Made by a program: the position numbers and the translations under genes. Shown one piece after another: positions 42,216 to 52,498 of a DNA stretch of 64,000 nucleotides. The stretch comes from an uncultured Planctomycetia bacterium (lineage in GTDB: Bacteria; Planctomycetota; Phycisphaerae; FEN-1346; JAACEH01). The number at the start of each line of letters is the position of its first letter. Positions within the stretch are counted from its first letter, which is position 1. The notes below the pieces were generated by a model. It was not told where the DNA came from. It searched no databases and was given only the letters and a program-made list of their open reading frames with translations. The DNA lies in contig CAIYVX010000105.1 in assembly GCA_903929765.1 (NCBI GenBank), positions 57,334 through 121,333 on the forward strand. The letters are read 5' to 3'.

Positions 42216-44318
42216 TTAGAACTGCGACAGCACGGCCTCTTCCTTCTCTTCCAGCGGGATGAGCGCCGCCGCATCGTCGGCCGACGTCATCACCTCCTTC
42301 GCGTGGGCCGTCGTGGACTTCCTGCCCGTGGAATGGCCGGCGCCGGCCGAATGATGAGTCGCGGAGGTCGTCGCGTGCGTGGCGACGGTCGCGCGACGCG
42401 TCGGGCTGTGAGTGGTCCGTTCCTGGTTGGCGCTACCGGCGCCGCCGACCAACATCATCAGTTCGTTGACCATGCTGTTGAGCTGCTCGGCCTGGGCGGA
42501 AAGCTCTTCGCTGGCCGAGGCCGACTCTTCGGCGTTGGCCGCGACTTGCTGCGTGACCTGATCCATCTGGCCGACCGCCGTGTTGACCTGGTCGATACCG
42601 CGCGTCTGCTCGTCGCTGGCGGCGGCGACTTCGGCCATGAGGTCGGTGACCTTCTTGATGCTGCCGCCGATCTCGTTGAGGGCGGTGGTCACTTCTTCTG
42701 TCACCTTGACGCCGTTGTCGGCGTTCTTCTTGGACTCGTCGATCAGGTTGGCGGTGTTCTTGGCGGCCTCAGCCGAGCGCTGGGCGAGGTTACGAACTTC
42801 CTCGGCGACGACGGCGAAGCCCTTGCCGGCCTCACCAGCCCGGGCGGCTTCGACGGCAGCATTGAGAGCCAGGAGGTTGGTCTGGAAGGCGATCTCGTCG
42901 ATGACCTTGATGATGCGGGCCGTCTCGTCGGAGGACTGCTTGATCTGGCCGATGGCGTCGCTCATGCGCTTCACCGACGCCGTGCCGCGATTAGAGGCTT
43001 CGAGCGTCTCGGTGGCCAGGCCGGCGGCCTGCTTGGCGTTGGCGGCGTTCTGCTTGGTCATGGAGGCCATTTCTTCGAGGCTGGAACTGGTTTCCTCAAG
43101 CGAGGAGGCCTGCTCCGAAGAGCCCTGGGCCAGCGACTGGCTGGAGGCGGAAACCTGTCCGGCGGCCGACGTGGTCTGCTCGGCGCCGTTGGTCAGGTTC
43201 TCGATGATGCGGTTGATCGGCTTGGTGATGGAGCGGGTGATGAAGATGGCCAGCAGGATGCCGATGACCACGCCGATGGAGAGGCCGATGATCATGACGG
43301 TCGAGGCCTGGCCGAGCGAGGAGGCAGCGTGCTCGGCCCCGGTGCTGACATCCTTTTCGCCCAACTCGGAGGTGGTCATGGCGGCGGCCAAGACGGCGTC
43401 GGCAACGGCGCCGCGCTTCTTGCCGAGGTCTTCGCGGGCCAGCCAGTTGGTCAGGAATTCCGTCATCCCGTCGTTATAAGCCTTGCCGGCGGCGCGGCAG
43501 GTTTCGATCCGCTTCAGATCGACGTCGCGCTTCGTAATGGCCTTGAGTTCATCCAGCTTCTTGTTGACCTCTTCAAATTTCTTCTGCGTTTCCTGGAACA
43601 ACTTCGGGTCGCGTTCGGTCTGGGACTTCCAGTTGCCGATGCGAATGGCATTGCCCAGGTCGACGATGTCGTTGGCCAGATTGATCTTGGTCTGGCGATC
43701 CTTGATCACCGCGGCGGCCTCGGTCAGAGTCACGGCTCCAGTCTCGGTCTTCGCTTTACCTTCTTCGGCGCCGGCCTTTGTGGTGTCCACCGCGGCCATC
43801 TTCTGCAACTCTTCGGTCAACAGTTTGTTCTGGTCATCCAGATATTCGTAGCAGACCTTCATGTAGTCTGCGGCTCCTTTGTTCATCGCTACCCGATCGG
43901 TGTTCAGTTTCTCGGTAATGGCCACCGTCTGGTTGACCAGATCCTCATATTCCAGGGCCTTCTTCTCGGCGGCTTCGGCGTTGCTCTTCAGGGCGGCCAG
44001 GTTCGGCGAGGTGTCGCCGAGGGCTTTGGCGTCTTTCAGGTATTTCTTGACCTCTTCGAGGTGTTTTCGACCGGCCGTGAGGAACTTCGGCTCTTCGGTG
44101 TAGGTGTAGCCGCGCATTTCATACATGGTATGCAGCGAGTAACGTTCGACGTTGTTGGCGACGCCGACTTCCGGCACGCTTTCCGTCTTCATGCTGTTGG
44201 CGATGGTGGTGACGCCCCACATGTTCCAGACGGCCAGGCCGCCCAGGGCCAGGGCAATGAGGATGAGTGCGGCAAAGCCGAGTCCGATTTTCGCTCCAAG
44301 CTTCAGCTTCTTAAACAT
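42216..44318 (-). CDS. Methyl-accepting chemotaxis protein
   Basis: TM-ligand domain-TM-HAMP; [48 protein letters not shown]. Confidence 0.96.
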   Translation of the reverse strand: MFKKLKLGAKIGLGFAALILIALALGGLAVWNMWGVTTIANSMKTESVPEVGVANNVERYSLHTMYEMRGYTYTEEPKFLTAGRKHLEEVKKYLKDAKALGDTSPNLAALKSNAEAAEKKALEYEDLVNQTVAITEKLNTDRVAMNKGAADYMKVCYEYLDDQNKLLTEELQKMAAVDTTKAGAEEGKAKTETGAVTLTEAAAVIKDRQTKINLANDIVDLGNAIRIGNWKSQTERDPKLFQETQKKFEEVNKKLDELKAITKRDVDLKRIETCRAAGKAYNDGMTEFLTNWLAREDLGKKRGAVADAVLAAAMTTSELGEKDVSTGAEHAASSLGQASTVMIIGLSIGVVIGILLAIFITRSITKPINRIIENLTNGAEQTTSAAGQVSASSQSLAQGSSEQASSLEETSSSLEEMASMTKQNAANAKQAAGLATETLEASNRGTASVKRMSDAIGQIKQSSDETARIIKVIDEIAFQTNLLALNAAVEAARAGEAGKGFAVVAEEVRNLAQRSAEAAKNTANLIDESKKNADNGVKVTEEVTTALNEIGGSIKKVTDLMAEVAAASDEQTRGIDQVNTAVGQMDQVTQQVAANAEESASASEELSAQAEQLNSMVNELMMLVGGAGSANQERTTHSPTRRATVATHATTSATHHSAGAGHSTGRKSTTAHAKEVMTSADDAAALIPLEEKEEAVLSQF

Positions 44319-44395
44319 GGCTACGTTCCTTTCGGTTAGAGCATCTTCAGTTATTGTTTCGGGTTATTTGACCCGTCCTGCACGTTTCAGCCACA

Positions 44396-44442
44396 GCCCC
44401 TCACCCGGCCCTCCGGGCCACCCTCTCCCGAGGGAGAGGGGT
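44396..44442. repeat. Palindromic intergenic repeat (GGCCC-TCC-GGGCC and CCCTCTCCC-GA-GGGAGAGGG)
   Basis: Read directly between cheW and mcp. Confidence 0.8.
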
Positions 44443-44452
44443 GCAGCATCAA

Positions 44453-44965
44453 CTAGGCCGTGGGGGCGGCAACGGCCAGATGGGCCAGCGCCGCCGTGTC
44501 GGTGTCGGTCAGCACCCGACCGATGTCCAGCAGCACCGTGACCTTGCCCTTCTGTTTGCCGATGCCCAGAATAAAGTCGGTGTCGACGCTGACGCCGAAG
44601 CTGGGCGAATCGCTGATGTCGGCCTCGGCGATGTTCTGCACTTCCGAAACCTTGTCCACCACGATCCCCATCTCGACCGAGTTCACGTCGACGACGATGA
44701 TGCAGGTCTCCTCGGTCTGTTCGACAGCGGCCATGGTGAACTTGGCCCGCAGATCGATGACCGGGATGACCTTGCCGCGCAGATTGATGACGCCCTTGAT
44801 GAAAGAGGGCGTGCGCGGCATGGGCGTAATCGGCACCATGCCGATGATTTCGCGGACCTTGAGGATTTCCAAACCATACTCCTGGTCGCCCAGGAAGAAG
44901 GTCAAGTACTTCCCTCCCCTGGCCGTGGCCCGATCCAGTACGGCGCCTGTCTGCATCTGCGACAT
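44453..44965 (-). CDS. cheW: Chemotaxis coupling protein
   Basis: YLTFFLGDQEYGLEILKVREIIGM...INLRGKVIPVIDLRAKF. Confidence 0.94.
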   Translation of the reverse strand: MSQMQTGAVLDRATARGGKYLTFFLGDQEYGLEILKVREIIGMVPITPMPRTPSFIKGVINLRGKVIPVIDLRAKFTMAAVEQTEETCIIVVDVNSVEMGIVVDKVSEVQNIAEADISDSPSFGVSVDTDFILGIGKQKGKVTVLLDIGRVLTDTDTAALAHLAVAAPTA

Positions 44966-45015
44966 GTTCTGTCTCCTTTTCTGACTTCGTGTTGCGGCCC
45001 GCCCCAAAGCGGAAC

Positions 45016-47685
45016 TCAGGCCGTCAGGCACGGCTGACGCACCGAGCGTTCAGCCGCCGTGACCGCGTCCCGGGCCAGGCTGACGAAGCCCGGCACGTCG
45101 ATGATCAGACCCACGCGACCATCGCCCATAATCGCACCTCCGGCGGTGCCTTTTATCTCGCCGATTCCTCCGGCAAGTGATTTGACAACTACCTGCTGCT
45201 GCCCCAGCAAGTCGTCGACCAGCAGAGCGCACTTCCGCCCCTCGTCGTCGACCACCAGGAGCAGCCCTTTGGTCGGATCGGTTTCTGCGTTGGTGATGCC
45301 GAAGGCCTGGTAAACACGAAAGAGCGGCATCAGTTGGTCGTGCAGCATGACCATTTCGCCGCGGCCAACGGCGACCGAGAGGTTGTCGTCGGACGGGCGG
45401 AAACTGGTGTGAATCGCGGCGGTGGGAATGATGTAGCGCTGCTCGCCGACGCGAATGACCATGCCGTCGATGATGGCCAGGGTAAGCGGCAGACGCATGG
45501 TGAAGGTGGAGCCGCGGCCGAACTCGGAGGCCAGGTCGATCTTTCCGCGCAGGGCCTCGACGCCGCGCTTGACCACGTCCATGCCCACGCCGCGGCCGGA
45601 GACCTCCGTCACTTTGTCGGCCGTTGAGAAGCCCGGTTTAAAGATCAGGTCAAAAATTTCGGCGTCGGTCAGACCCGCAGCCGACTCGATCAGCCCCTTG
45701 GCCACAGCCTTGGCGATAATCTTGTCGCGATTCAGCCCATGACCGTCGTCGCAGAGTTCGATGACCACCTTGCCGGAGGAGTGATAGGCCCGCAGGGTGA
45801 CGGTGCCGCAAGGATCCTTGCCGGCCTCGCGGCGGCGCTCGGGGCTTTCCAGGCCGTGGTCCAGGGCGTTGCGGACCATGTGGACGAGCGGGTCGTTGAT
45901 GACCTCAACCATGTTGCGGTCGATCTCGGTGTCCTCACCTTCGGGGACAAAGCGGACCGACTTGCCGTTTTTGCCCGCCAAGTCGCGGACCAGGCGCGCC
46001 ATTTTCTGAAAGGTCGACTTGAGCGGGACCATCCGCAGCGACATGCTCAGGTCCTGAAGTTCACGGGTGATTTTGCCGGCGTGATTGACGTTGCGGACCA
46101 ACCGCGTCCCGGTGGCCTTGATGACCATCTGATCCTGGGACACCATGGACTGGGCAATCACCAGTTCGCCGACCATATTGATTAAGGCGTCCAGACGATC
46201 AATGCGGACTTTGACTGATTGCGATTCCGACTCGCCGCCGGCCAAGCGGCTCTGGAGGCGAATAGCTCCGGCCACATCTTTCGCCGAGGCGGCCTTGGCT
46301 TTAACCAGGGCCTCGCCGAGGGGACCGGCGCCTTGATCCGCAGCGGCCACTTCCACGGCCACGCGGTCGGCCTTGCCCTCGGCCACCAGGATATCGCCCA
46401 GACGCAGGCCCGCGTCCGCGATGGACGCCTCGGCCGACACGCCCGCCGCCTCGGGATCGGCCAGCACCTGAAGCAAGTGAGGCAACGTCGGCGGATCGAC
46501 CGGCTTCTCGCCGCCCAGGCTGCCCTGGACCGACTGAACGAGGGTCCGGAGCATGTCGGTGGCCTCAAGAGCCAGATCGGAGTAGCCGCCGGTCAGTTGA
46601 ATTTTGCCGCTGCGGGCGCGGTCGAGCATGGTTTCGGCCAGGTGGGCGAGTTGCTGGAGTTGCCCGAAACCGAGGAAGGCCGAGGTGCCCTTAATGGTAT
46701 GAAAAGCCCGAAAGACGGCGTTGACAGCTTCGGCATTGGTCGGGTCGGTTTCCAGTTTCAGCAGCGACGCCTCGGCGTTCTCGATATGGTCGAGACACTC
46801 GGTCACGAAGTCGGCCAGCAGCGCCGGATCGGCCGCCTGAAGCGAATCGGCCAGTTGCTGGACGGTTTGTGACGCAGGCGTCTGGGCAGGACGACTGGTC
46901 GCCTCGGCGGATTGAAGATTATTCGTAGCGAGTGGCGACTGGTCCGAGGAAGCCGCAGCGCCGGCTGAAGCCGTCGGAGAGGCAGGATCCGAAGGGCATC
47001 CGGTGGAGGCCGCCGTGGGGTTATCGGCGGCCTCCTGGATGCCATCTACTAATGTTCCCAACATTTCCATCAGTTTATCTGTTGACTCACCTGGCTCAAC
47101 GGCCATGATCTTGACGAGAACCTGCAAGGCGGAAAAGCCCATCTCACTGACCGACTGCGGCCTGGCGCATTGGGCTAACCATTCGGCCAGGCGGTCCTTG
47201 ATCTGCACCAGCCCTGCGGTATCGCCGGGCATTAAGGTTGAAATCGCGATGGCGATGTCATCAAGTGTGACCGGCGAGGCCGACTGGCTCCCGGTCGCCG
47301 CAGTGTTTCCGCCGACCCCGAGATCGGCCAGCCCTGAATCGCGTTTCAAGTTAGCGAGGACTTCCGCTTCGGGCGGCGTCGGGGCGTCGGCCTGGTTGAG
47401 CGTCGCGGCGAGCCACTGGGAAATCTGCTGCAAGGTCGTCAAGGCTGCGGCAGCATCCGGCACTTCGGCGAGGACGATACGCTGGGTAGCCTGCCCGGCG
47501 GCCTTGGCGTAAGAGGCCAGAGGCGTCGTCTCGGGCCGACCGGCCAGAGCCTGCTCCAAAGAAGCAAAGAGGTCGGCCAGGGCAACCAGCCCCTGAAGGT
47601 CGGCCCGTTCGGTGGACTGGCACCGGCTGGAGATCTCTTCCAGCAGTGAACGCATCTCGCCACTCGTGCAGTTCAACCAGTTCAT
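45016..47685 (-). CDS. cheA: Chemotaxis histidine kinase
   Basis: HPt AFHTIKGTSAFLGF; LVRDLAGKNGKSVRFVPEGEDTEIDRNMVEVINDPLVHMVRNALDHG; GRGVGMDVVKRGVEALRG; CheW-like C-terminus. Confidence 0.96.
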   Translation of the reverse strand: MNWLNCTSGEMRSLLEEISSRCQSTERADLQGLVALADLFASLEQALAGRPETTPLASYAKAAGQATQRIVLAEVPDAAAALTTLQQISQWLAATLNQADAPTPPEAEVLANLKRDSGLADLGVGGNTAATGSQSASPVTLDDIAIAISTLMPGDTAGLVQIKDRLAEWLAQCARPQSVSEMGFSALQVLVKIMAVEPGESTDKLMEMLGTLVDGIQEAADNPTAASTGCPSDPASPTASAGAAASSDQSPLATNNLQSAEATSRPAQTPASQTVQQLADSLQAADPALLADFVTECLDHIENAEASLLKLETDPTNAEAVNAVFRAFHTIKGTSAFLGFGQLQQLAHLAETMLDRARSGKIQLTGGYSDLALEATDMLRTLVQSVQGSLGGEKPVDPPTLPHLLQVLADPEAAGVSAEASIADAGLRLGDILVAEGKADRVAVEVAAADQGAGPLGEALVKAKAASAKDVAGAIRLQSRLAGGESESQSVKVRIDRLDALINMVGELVIAQSMVSQDQMVIKATGTRLVRNVNHAGKITRELQDLSMSLRMVPLKSTFQKMARLVRDLAGKNGKSVRFVPEGEDTEIDRNMVEVINDPLVHMVRNALDHGLESPERRREAGKDPCGTVTLRAYHSSGKVVIELCDDGHGLNRDKIIAKAVAKGLIESAAGLTDAEIFDLIFKPGFSTADKVTEVSGRGVGMDVVKRGVEALRGKIDLASEFGRGSTFTMRLPLTLAIIDGMVIRVGEQRYIIPTAAIHTSFRPSDDNLSVAVGRGEMVMLHDQLMPLFRVYQAFGITNAETDPTKGLLLVVDDEGRKCALLVDDLLGQQQVVVKSLAGGIGEIKGTAGGAIMGDGRVGLIIDVPGFVSLARDAVTAAERSVRQPCLTA

Positions 47686-48081
47686 CTTCGTCTCCGGTGC
47701 AACTTCGCACGGTTCTCAGCAGCCGGTATCGGTCGCCTTCAGCCCGCATATCGGCGGACAGGTAGAGACGGTGTATGAGGTATATGCCCTACAGGAAAAG
47801 CCGGTCCGGGCCGCGCCGGCGGCCGCCGGCCGGCCCCTGACCATTCTCAGTATTGGAATAGCAACAACTGACGATATTTGGCTTCGACCGGAGGTAATTC
47901 TGCCGCAACAGGGCGCATGAATTTAGGGAAAGACCCTACGAAAAAAGGGCCGGAAATCTGACTTCCTGGTTTCAGGGGAATGCCCTATCGCCGGATTTCC
48001 CGAGGCATCCGATATATACAGAACTCCAGCGCCCAGTGGCGCCGTCGAGTGACTTATTGCCCAGACCAAAGGAAAACCGGC

Positions 48082-49017
48082 ATGAACGATTCGCTGTTCG
48101 ATAGATTAGCCGGCTGCGGAAACCTCCCCACCATTCCGGGCGTGGCCCTGGAGGTTCTGACTCTGGCCCGCAGCCGTCAGAGCAGCATTGATAAGATTTC
48201 GGCGATTGTGGCCCGCGATCCGGCCTTGTCGACACGCATGCTGCGCGTCGCCAATTCGTCCTTGTTCGGAACGCCGATCAAGGCGACCACCGTGAAGCAG
48301 GCCCTGGTACGCATGGGCCTGCGGAGCGCCCAGTCCGTGGCCCTGAGCTTCAGCGTGAATACGAAACTCACTAAGGCCAGCCCCGACGGGTTCGATCACC
48401 TGGCCTTCTGGCGTTCGAGCCTGGTGACCGCCGTGGCCGCCAAGATGATCGAGGAGCGAACTCGCAACCGCCGAGCGGACGAAGCATTTACCGCCGGGCT
48501 GCTTCAGGACATCGGGGTCCTGGCGCTCAACAATTGCCTGAAAGCGGAATATGCCCCGGCGCTGGAAGCCTATCGCCGAGGCGAACGCGAAATCGCCGAG
48601 GTCGAGACCGAACTGCTGGGCGCCAACCACATGGAAGCGGCCGGCTACCTTCTGGGCATGTGGAATGTGCCCGACGGCATCCTGGGACCGATCTCCTGCC
48701 ACCATGACCCGGCCAGCCTGAAGAGCAAAGAGCCCGACGACTCCCGCCTGGCCCGTGTCCTCCAGACCGCCGACGCCTTCATGCGGATTATTTGTTATGG
48801 CGCTAACCAGACCAACACGAAGCGGTGCGTCGAAATGTGCAAGCATCACCTGGCCTGGGCACCGACCCGGATCGTGCCCTTCGTCCAGGACATGGCCCCG
48901 CTGGTTCTGGAACTGGGCAAGTTGCTTTCCATCGAGGTGTCGCCGGAAATGCTGGCCCAGATGGGCAAGGGCGAGGTGGCGGAATTTTCCGTGGCGGCGA
49001 TTCCGGCAACCGTGTAA
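48082..49017 (+). CDS. HDOD-domain signal transduction protein
   Basis: LPTIPGVALEVLTLARSRQSSIDKISAIVARDPALSTRMLRVANSSLFG. Confidence 0.92.
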   Translation: MNDSLFDRLAGCGNLPTIPGVALEVLTLARSRQSSIDKISAIVARDPALSTRMLRVANSSLFGTPIKATTVKQALVRMGLRSAQSVALSFSVNTKLTKASPDGFDHLAFWRSSLVTAVAAKMIEERTRNRRADEAFTAGLLQDIGVLALNNCLKAEYAPALEAYRRGEREIAEVETELLGANHMEAAGYLLGMWNVPDGILGPISCHHDPASLKSKEPDDSRLARVLQTADAFMRIICYGANQTNTKRCVEMCKHHLAWAPTRIVPFVQDMAPLVLELGKLLSIEVSPEMLAQMGKGEVAEFSVAAIPATV

Positions 49018-49090
49018 CGACACAGAAAACAGGGACACTCGCGAATGACGGGCCGAAGGCCCAGGGCAAATTAAGAAGGAAAGGCCGGAC

Positions 49091-49570
49091 ATGGTCACAA
49101 TGAAAGTCGAGTACATCAACGCGTTTATCGGCGCCGCTCAGAACGTCTTCAGCTCGATGCTCAACACCGAGGTCACGCTGGGCCGGGTCACGGTGAACAC
49201 CAGCCACGTCACCGCCCACGACATCTCAGGCATCATCGGCCTGAGCGGAGACGCCGTGGGCTGCGTCGTGGTGAGTTTTCCTATGGACACCGCCCTGGCC
49301 GCCTACAAGGCTTTCGCCGGCGAGGAGATTGACCCGATGGACCCCAACTTTCTCGATGCCATCGGCGAGTTGACCAACATGATTGCGGGCAACGCCAAGG
49401 CCGAGATCGTCGGCATGTCGATCAGCATCGGACTGCCGACGGTGATCATGGGCAAACAGCATTGTGTCAACGCGCCGCAGAACGTGCCATTCATCTGTAT
49501 CCCGTGTCACTGCAAACTGGGTAATTTTTCAATCGAAGTCGCGTTCCGCTCTGAAACCGGGAACAATTAA
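49091..49570 (+). CDS. CheX-family chemotaxis phosphatase
   Basis: VEYINAFIGAAQNVFSSML...DISGIIGLSGDAVGCVVVSFP...IGELTNMIAGNAKAE. Confidence 0.88.
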   Translation: MVTMKVEYINAFIGAAQNVFSSMLNTEVTLGRVTVNTSHVTAHDISGIIGLSGDAVGCVVVSFPMDTALAAYKAFAGEEIDPMDPNFLDAIGELTNMIAGNAKAEIVGMSISIGLPTVIMGKQHCVNAPQNVPFICIPCHCKLGNFSIEVAFRSETGNN

Positions 49571-49591
49571 GGTTAATCCAAGGAGGCCATC

Positions 49592-49987
49592 GTGAAAGTT
49601 CTTCTCGTGGACGACTCGAAAGTCATGCGGCAAATTCAGCGGCGCAGCCTGACGACCATCGGCTTCTCCGATATCGCCGAGGCCGGCGACGGCATCGAGG
49701 CCCTCCAGCAGATGAACGGCCAGCCGAAGCCGGACATCGTCATCCTGGATTGGAACATGCCGCGGCTCGACGGCTTGGGCACGCTGCGCAAAATCCGGGA
49801 GACCGATACCAAAACCGTGGTCGTCATGTGCACCACCGAGTCCGAAAAGGTGCGGGTCATCGAGGCGGTCAAGGCCGGGGTCAACAACTACATCGTCAAA
49901 CCGTTCACCCCCACGGTCCTCCAGGATAAGCTGGCGGAAACTTTGCAGCGGGTGGGGCTGGCCATGCCCGTGCCGCAGACGGTTTAG
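49592..49987 (+). CDS. CheY-like response regulator
   Basis: MKVLLVDDSKVMRQIQRRSL...IVILDWNMPRLDGLG...IVKPFTP. Confidence 0.94.
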   Translation: MKVLLVDDSKVMRQIQRRSLTTIGFSDIAEAGDGIEALQQMNGQPKPDIVILDWNMPRLDGLGTLRKIRETDTKTVVVMCTTESEKVRVIEAVKAGVNNYIVKPFTPTVLQDKLAETLQRVGLAMPVPQTV

Positions 49988-49997
49988 GAGGCGTATC

Positions 49998-51404
49998 TTG
50001 GTACGGGCCGCGGTGACCGATGCGACTGCTGCCGGGAAACTGGCCGTCAAGGTCAGCGACGACGGACTCGAGGCCTATTTGCTGTTTCGGCCGGGTGCGA
50101 CCGTGGCGCCACCCACCAGCATTGAGGTCAACGCGGTCGTTCAGGAAAACCACATTCCGATCGATCGCGCCGCCATGGCCCGGATCAAAGAGGCTCTGAT
50201 CGAGTGCCGCAAGGGGGCCATTCCGCGCGGCGGCGTGCTGTTGATGCGCGGCCAAGCCCCCGGTGAAAGCACCGACGAACAACTGAAGTTCGCCGGCGAC
50301 CCGGAACCGGTCTCACGCGGCACGCCGCTGGAATTTCGGCGCGTCAAGGCGGGCGACACCATCGCCACCATCACGCCGGCCGTGGAGGGCAAGAGCGGCA
50401 TCGACGTCTTTGGCGGTCCGTTGCCGGCCCGTTCTCCCCTGCCCTGGTCGGTGGTTATGGGATCCGGTGTGGGGTTGAACCCAAATCGCACGATTCAAGC
50501 TACCAGCGAAGGAGTCGCCCTCCTGGACGAGCGCGGCTTGCGGGTCGTGCCGCTGCTGGAAATGGCCGCCGCCGCTACGACCGAGGGCGATGGCGCGAGA
50601 ACGCCAGGCTTGCTGCTGATCCACGGCGACGTGCCCGCCGGCGCCTTCCTCCAGGCCGGCGCCGGAATCCTGATCGACGGCAAGCTGGGACCGGCCCTGG
50701 TTTCGACCGGCGGCTCGCTGGTCTGCACCGGAGGCATCGAAGGGCAACGCGAATCGACGCAGATTGACGTCGCCGGCCACGCCTGGTGCCCGCACTTGTT
50801 CGATTCGCAGATCAACGTCGGCGGCAACCTGATCGTGGCCAACGAACTCCACGGCGTCGACGCCCGCATCGCCGGCGACCTCCTGGCCCCGGAAGCCCAG
50901 TTCGCCGAAGGTGAAATCACCGTCACCGGCCATGCTCACCTCGGCGTCCTGGGCGGCCCGTCGGACGCCCGGACACAACTCACCGTCGGCGTGCACGAAG
51001 GACTGCGGAAACAGTTCGACCGTCTGGCCCAGGTTTTGACCAAGACCAATCAGGTCTACGGCGCCGTCGAACAAGCCTGTTGCCTGTCGGGCTACCGCAA
51101 CGCCGACGCCGCCCTGCGCGAAAAAGCCACGCAGTGGGAGATGGCCAAGTGGGAACTTTCGCAGATTCGCACCACGGTGCAGAAACAGATCGGCAACATC
51201 GGTCGCAACATGCTCGAATACATCGAATCGACCATCACGGTTGAAGAAACGTTGTATGCCGGCACCCAGATCGGCGTCGGCAGCACTCGTGGCACCATCC
51301 TGGCCCCCTGGAGCGGACCGCTCGAGATCTCGCTCCAGACCGTTCATCAGAACACGGTCTTGATCGTTGAGGGTAAGTCAGGTCGAAAGATGGTTGTACG
51401 GTAA
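49998..51404 (+). CDS. DUF342 (FapA-like) protein, TTG start
   Basis: GDTIATITPAVEGKSGIDVFGGPLPAR...GSLVCTGGIEGQRESTQIDVAGHAWCPHLFDSQINVGGNLIVANEL; AGGAGG before TTG. Confidence 0.85.
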   Translation: MVRAAVTDATAAGKLAVKVSDDGLEAYLLFRPGATVAPPTSIEVNAVVQENHIPIDRAAMARIKEALIECRKGAIPRGGVLLMRGQAPGESTDEQLKFAGDPEPVSRGTPLEFRRVKAGDTIATITPAVEGKSGIDVFGGPLPARSPLPWSVVMGSGVGLNPNRTIQATSEGVALLDERGLRVVPLLEMAAAATTEGDGARTPGLLLIHGDVPAGAFLQAGAGILIDGKLGPALVSTGGSLVCTGGIEGQRESTQIDVAGHAWCPHLFDSQINVGGNLIVANELHGVDARIAGDLLAPEAQFAEGEITVTGHAHLGVLGGPSDARTQLTVGVHEGLRKQFDRLAQVLTKTNQVYGAVEQACCLSGYRNADAALREKATQWEMAKWELSQIRTTVQKQIGNIGRNMLEYIESTITVEETLYAGTQIGVGSTRGTILAPWSGPLEISLQTVHQNTVLIVEGKSGRKMVVR

Positions 51405-51412
51405 TAATACTT

Positions 51413-51653
51413 CTAAAGCAATTAACGATTGAATGGTTACCTCCGGGTGCCACACTTGGAAGCCTCGGCGCAGCCGAGGCCAAAGTGTGTTCTTTGTCGT
51501 GTTCAGCCGCGCCAAATTAGGAGGACGGCGTTTCAAAGAAGAGTTCCAGCCGGATGGGCGTGATGGCGTAACGAAACACACACTTTGGCCCGACTTCGTC
51601 GGGCTTCAAAGTGTGGCACCCAAAGAGTACACCCCAAAGTTAATTGCTATAAG
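51413..51653. mobile_element. MITE/REPIN-like element: near-terminal inverted repeats (..AGCAATTAAC) enclosing two inverted REP palindromes
   Basis: Left TTCTAAAGCAATTAACGATTGAATGG; right arm reverse complement AACTTATAGCAATTAACTTTGGGG; inner GGGTGCCACACTTGGAAGCC..GGCCAAAGTGTG and its inverted copy. Confidence 0.75.
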
Positions 51654-51659
51654 TTCGAC

Positions 51660-52307
51660 TCACTGAAGGACGGCCACCTGCTCGCGCAGGGCGTAGCGGA
51701 CCAGTTCGGCTCGACTATGCAGGTCCAATTTACGCATGACGCTCGAAGTCTGGTTGTCCACGGTCTTGTAACTGACGCCGAGGGAGCGGGCCGCCTGCTT
51801 GACGCTCTGGCCTTCGGCCAGAAGCCGCAGCACTTCGATTTCGCGAGGGGAAAGCCGGTTCAGCCGGGTCTCCGCCCCGTCGCTGCCAGGAGAGTCGCCA
51901 TCGACCATCCGCGCCAGAACCTGAGGCGCGAAGCAAACGCCGCCCGCCACCACAACGCGCAGGGCTTCGAACAACTCCTCCAGGCCCTGATCCTTGAGGA
52001 TAAAGCCGCTGGCTCGGACATCCGCGACCAGCGCAATCAGGCTGTCAGAAAATGAATCGCCGAAAATAACCAGATGGGTGTCAGGAAATCGTCGGCAGAT
52101 GTCCCGAGCGGCCAAGAGCGGGCTACCCGGCATCTGCGGATCGAGCAGGACGACTTGCGGCGCTAAGTCCCGCACCAGAGCAGGCAGGTCGGTGGCATTG
52201 CCGGTCTGGACCAGAACCTTCATATCCTCTTCGATGTTCAGCCGACTAACCAGACACTCCCGAAACATCGTGTGACCATTGGCAAGCAGGATTGAAATAA
52301 CAGACAC
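51660..52307 (-). CDS. NarL/FixJ-type response regulator with degenerate receiver pocket (GTG start)
   Basis: LSPREIEVLRLLAEGQSVKQAARSLGVSYKTVDNQTSSVMRKL; receiver begins ILLANGHTMFREC; GGAGG before GTG at 52307. Confidence 0.85.
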   Translation of the reverse strand: MSVISILLANGHTMFRECLVSRLNIEEDMKVLVQTGNATDLPALVRDLAPQVVLLDPQMPGSPLLAARDICRRFPDTHLVIFGDSFSDSLIALVADVRASGFILKDQGLEELFEALRVVVAGGVCFAPQVLARMVDGDSPGSDGAETRLNRLSPREIEVLRLLAEGQSVKQAARSLGVSYKTVDNQTSSVMRKLDLHSRAELVRYALREQVAVLQ

Positions 52308-52498
52308 GATAGTACCTCCGTTCCTTTGAACTACCCCACCCCCACGTCGGACAGCCACGGAACGAGACGCCCCAACTGCGGGAGTCCCAACGGACGAATA
52401 AGCCGCCCGATTCGGCGGCGATCTTTCTCGATAAACCCTCCACAACCGGCCTCAGGTGAAAACAGCGAGCAGACACACGGGGATCTCCAACGATCCCA

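Noticed and set aside
42303-44339. 678-aa plus-strand ORF opposite mcp
   Set aside because: Antisense of the receptor gene; Gly/Leu-rich low-complexity translation with no domain signature.
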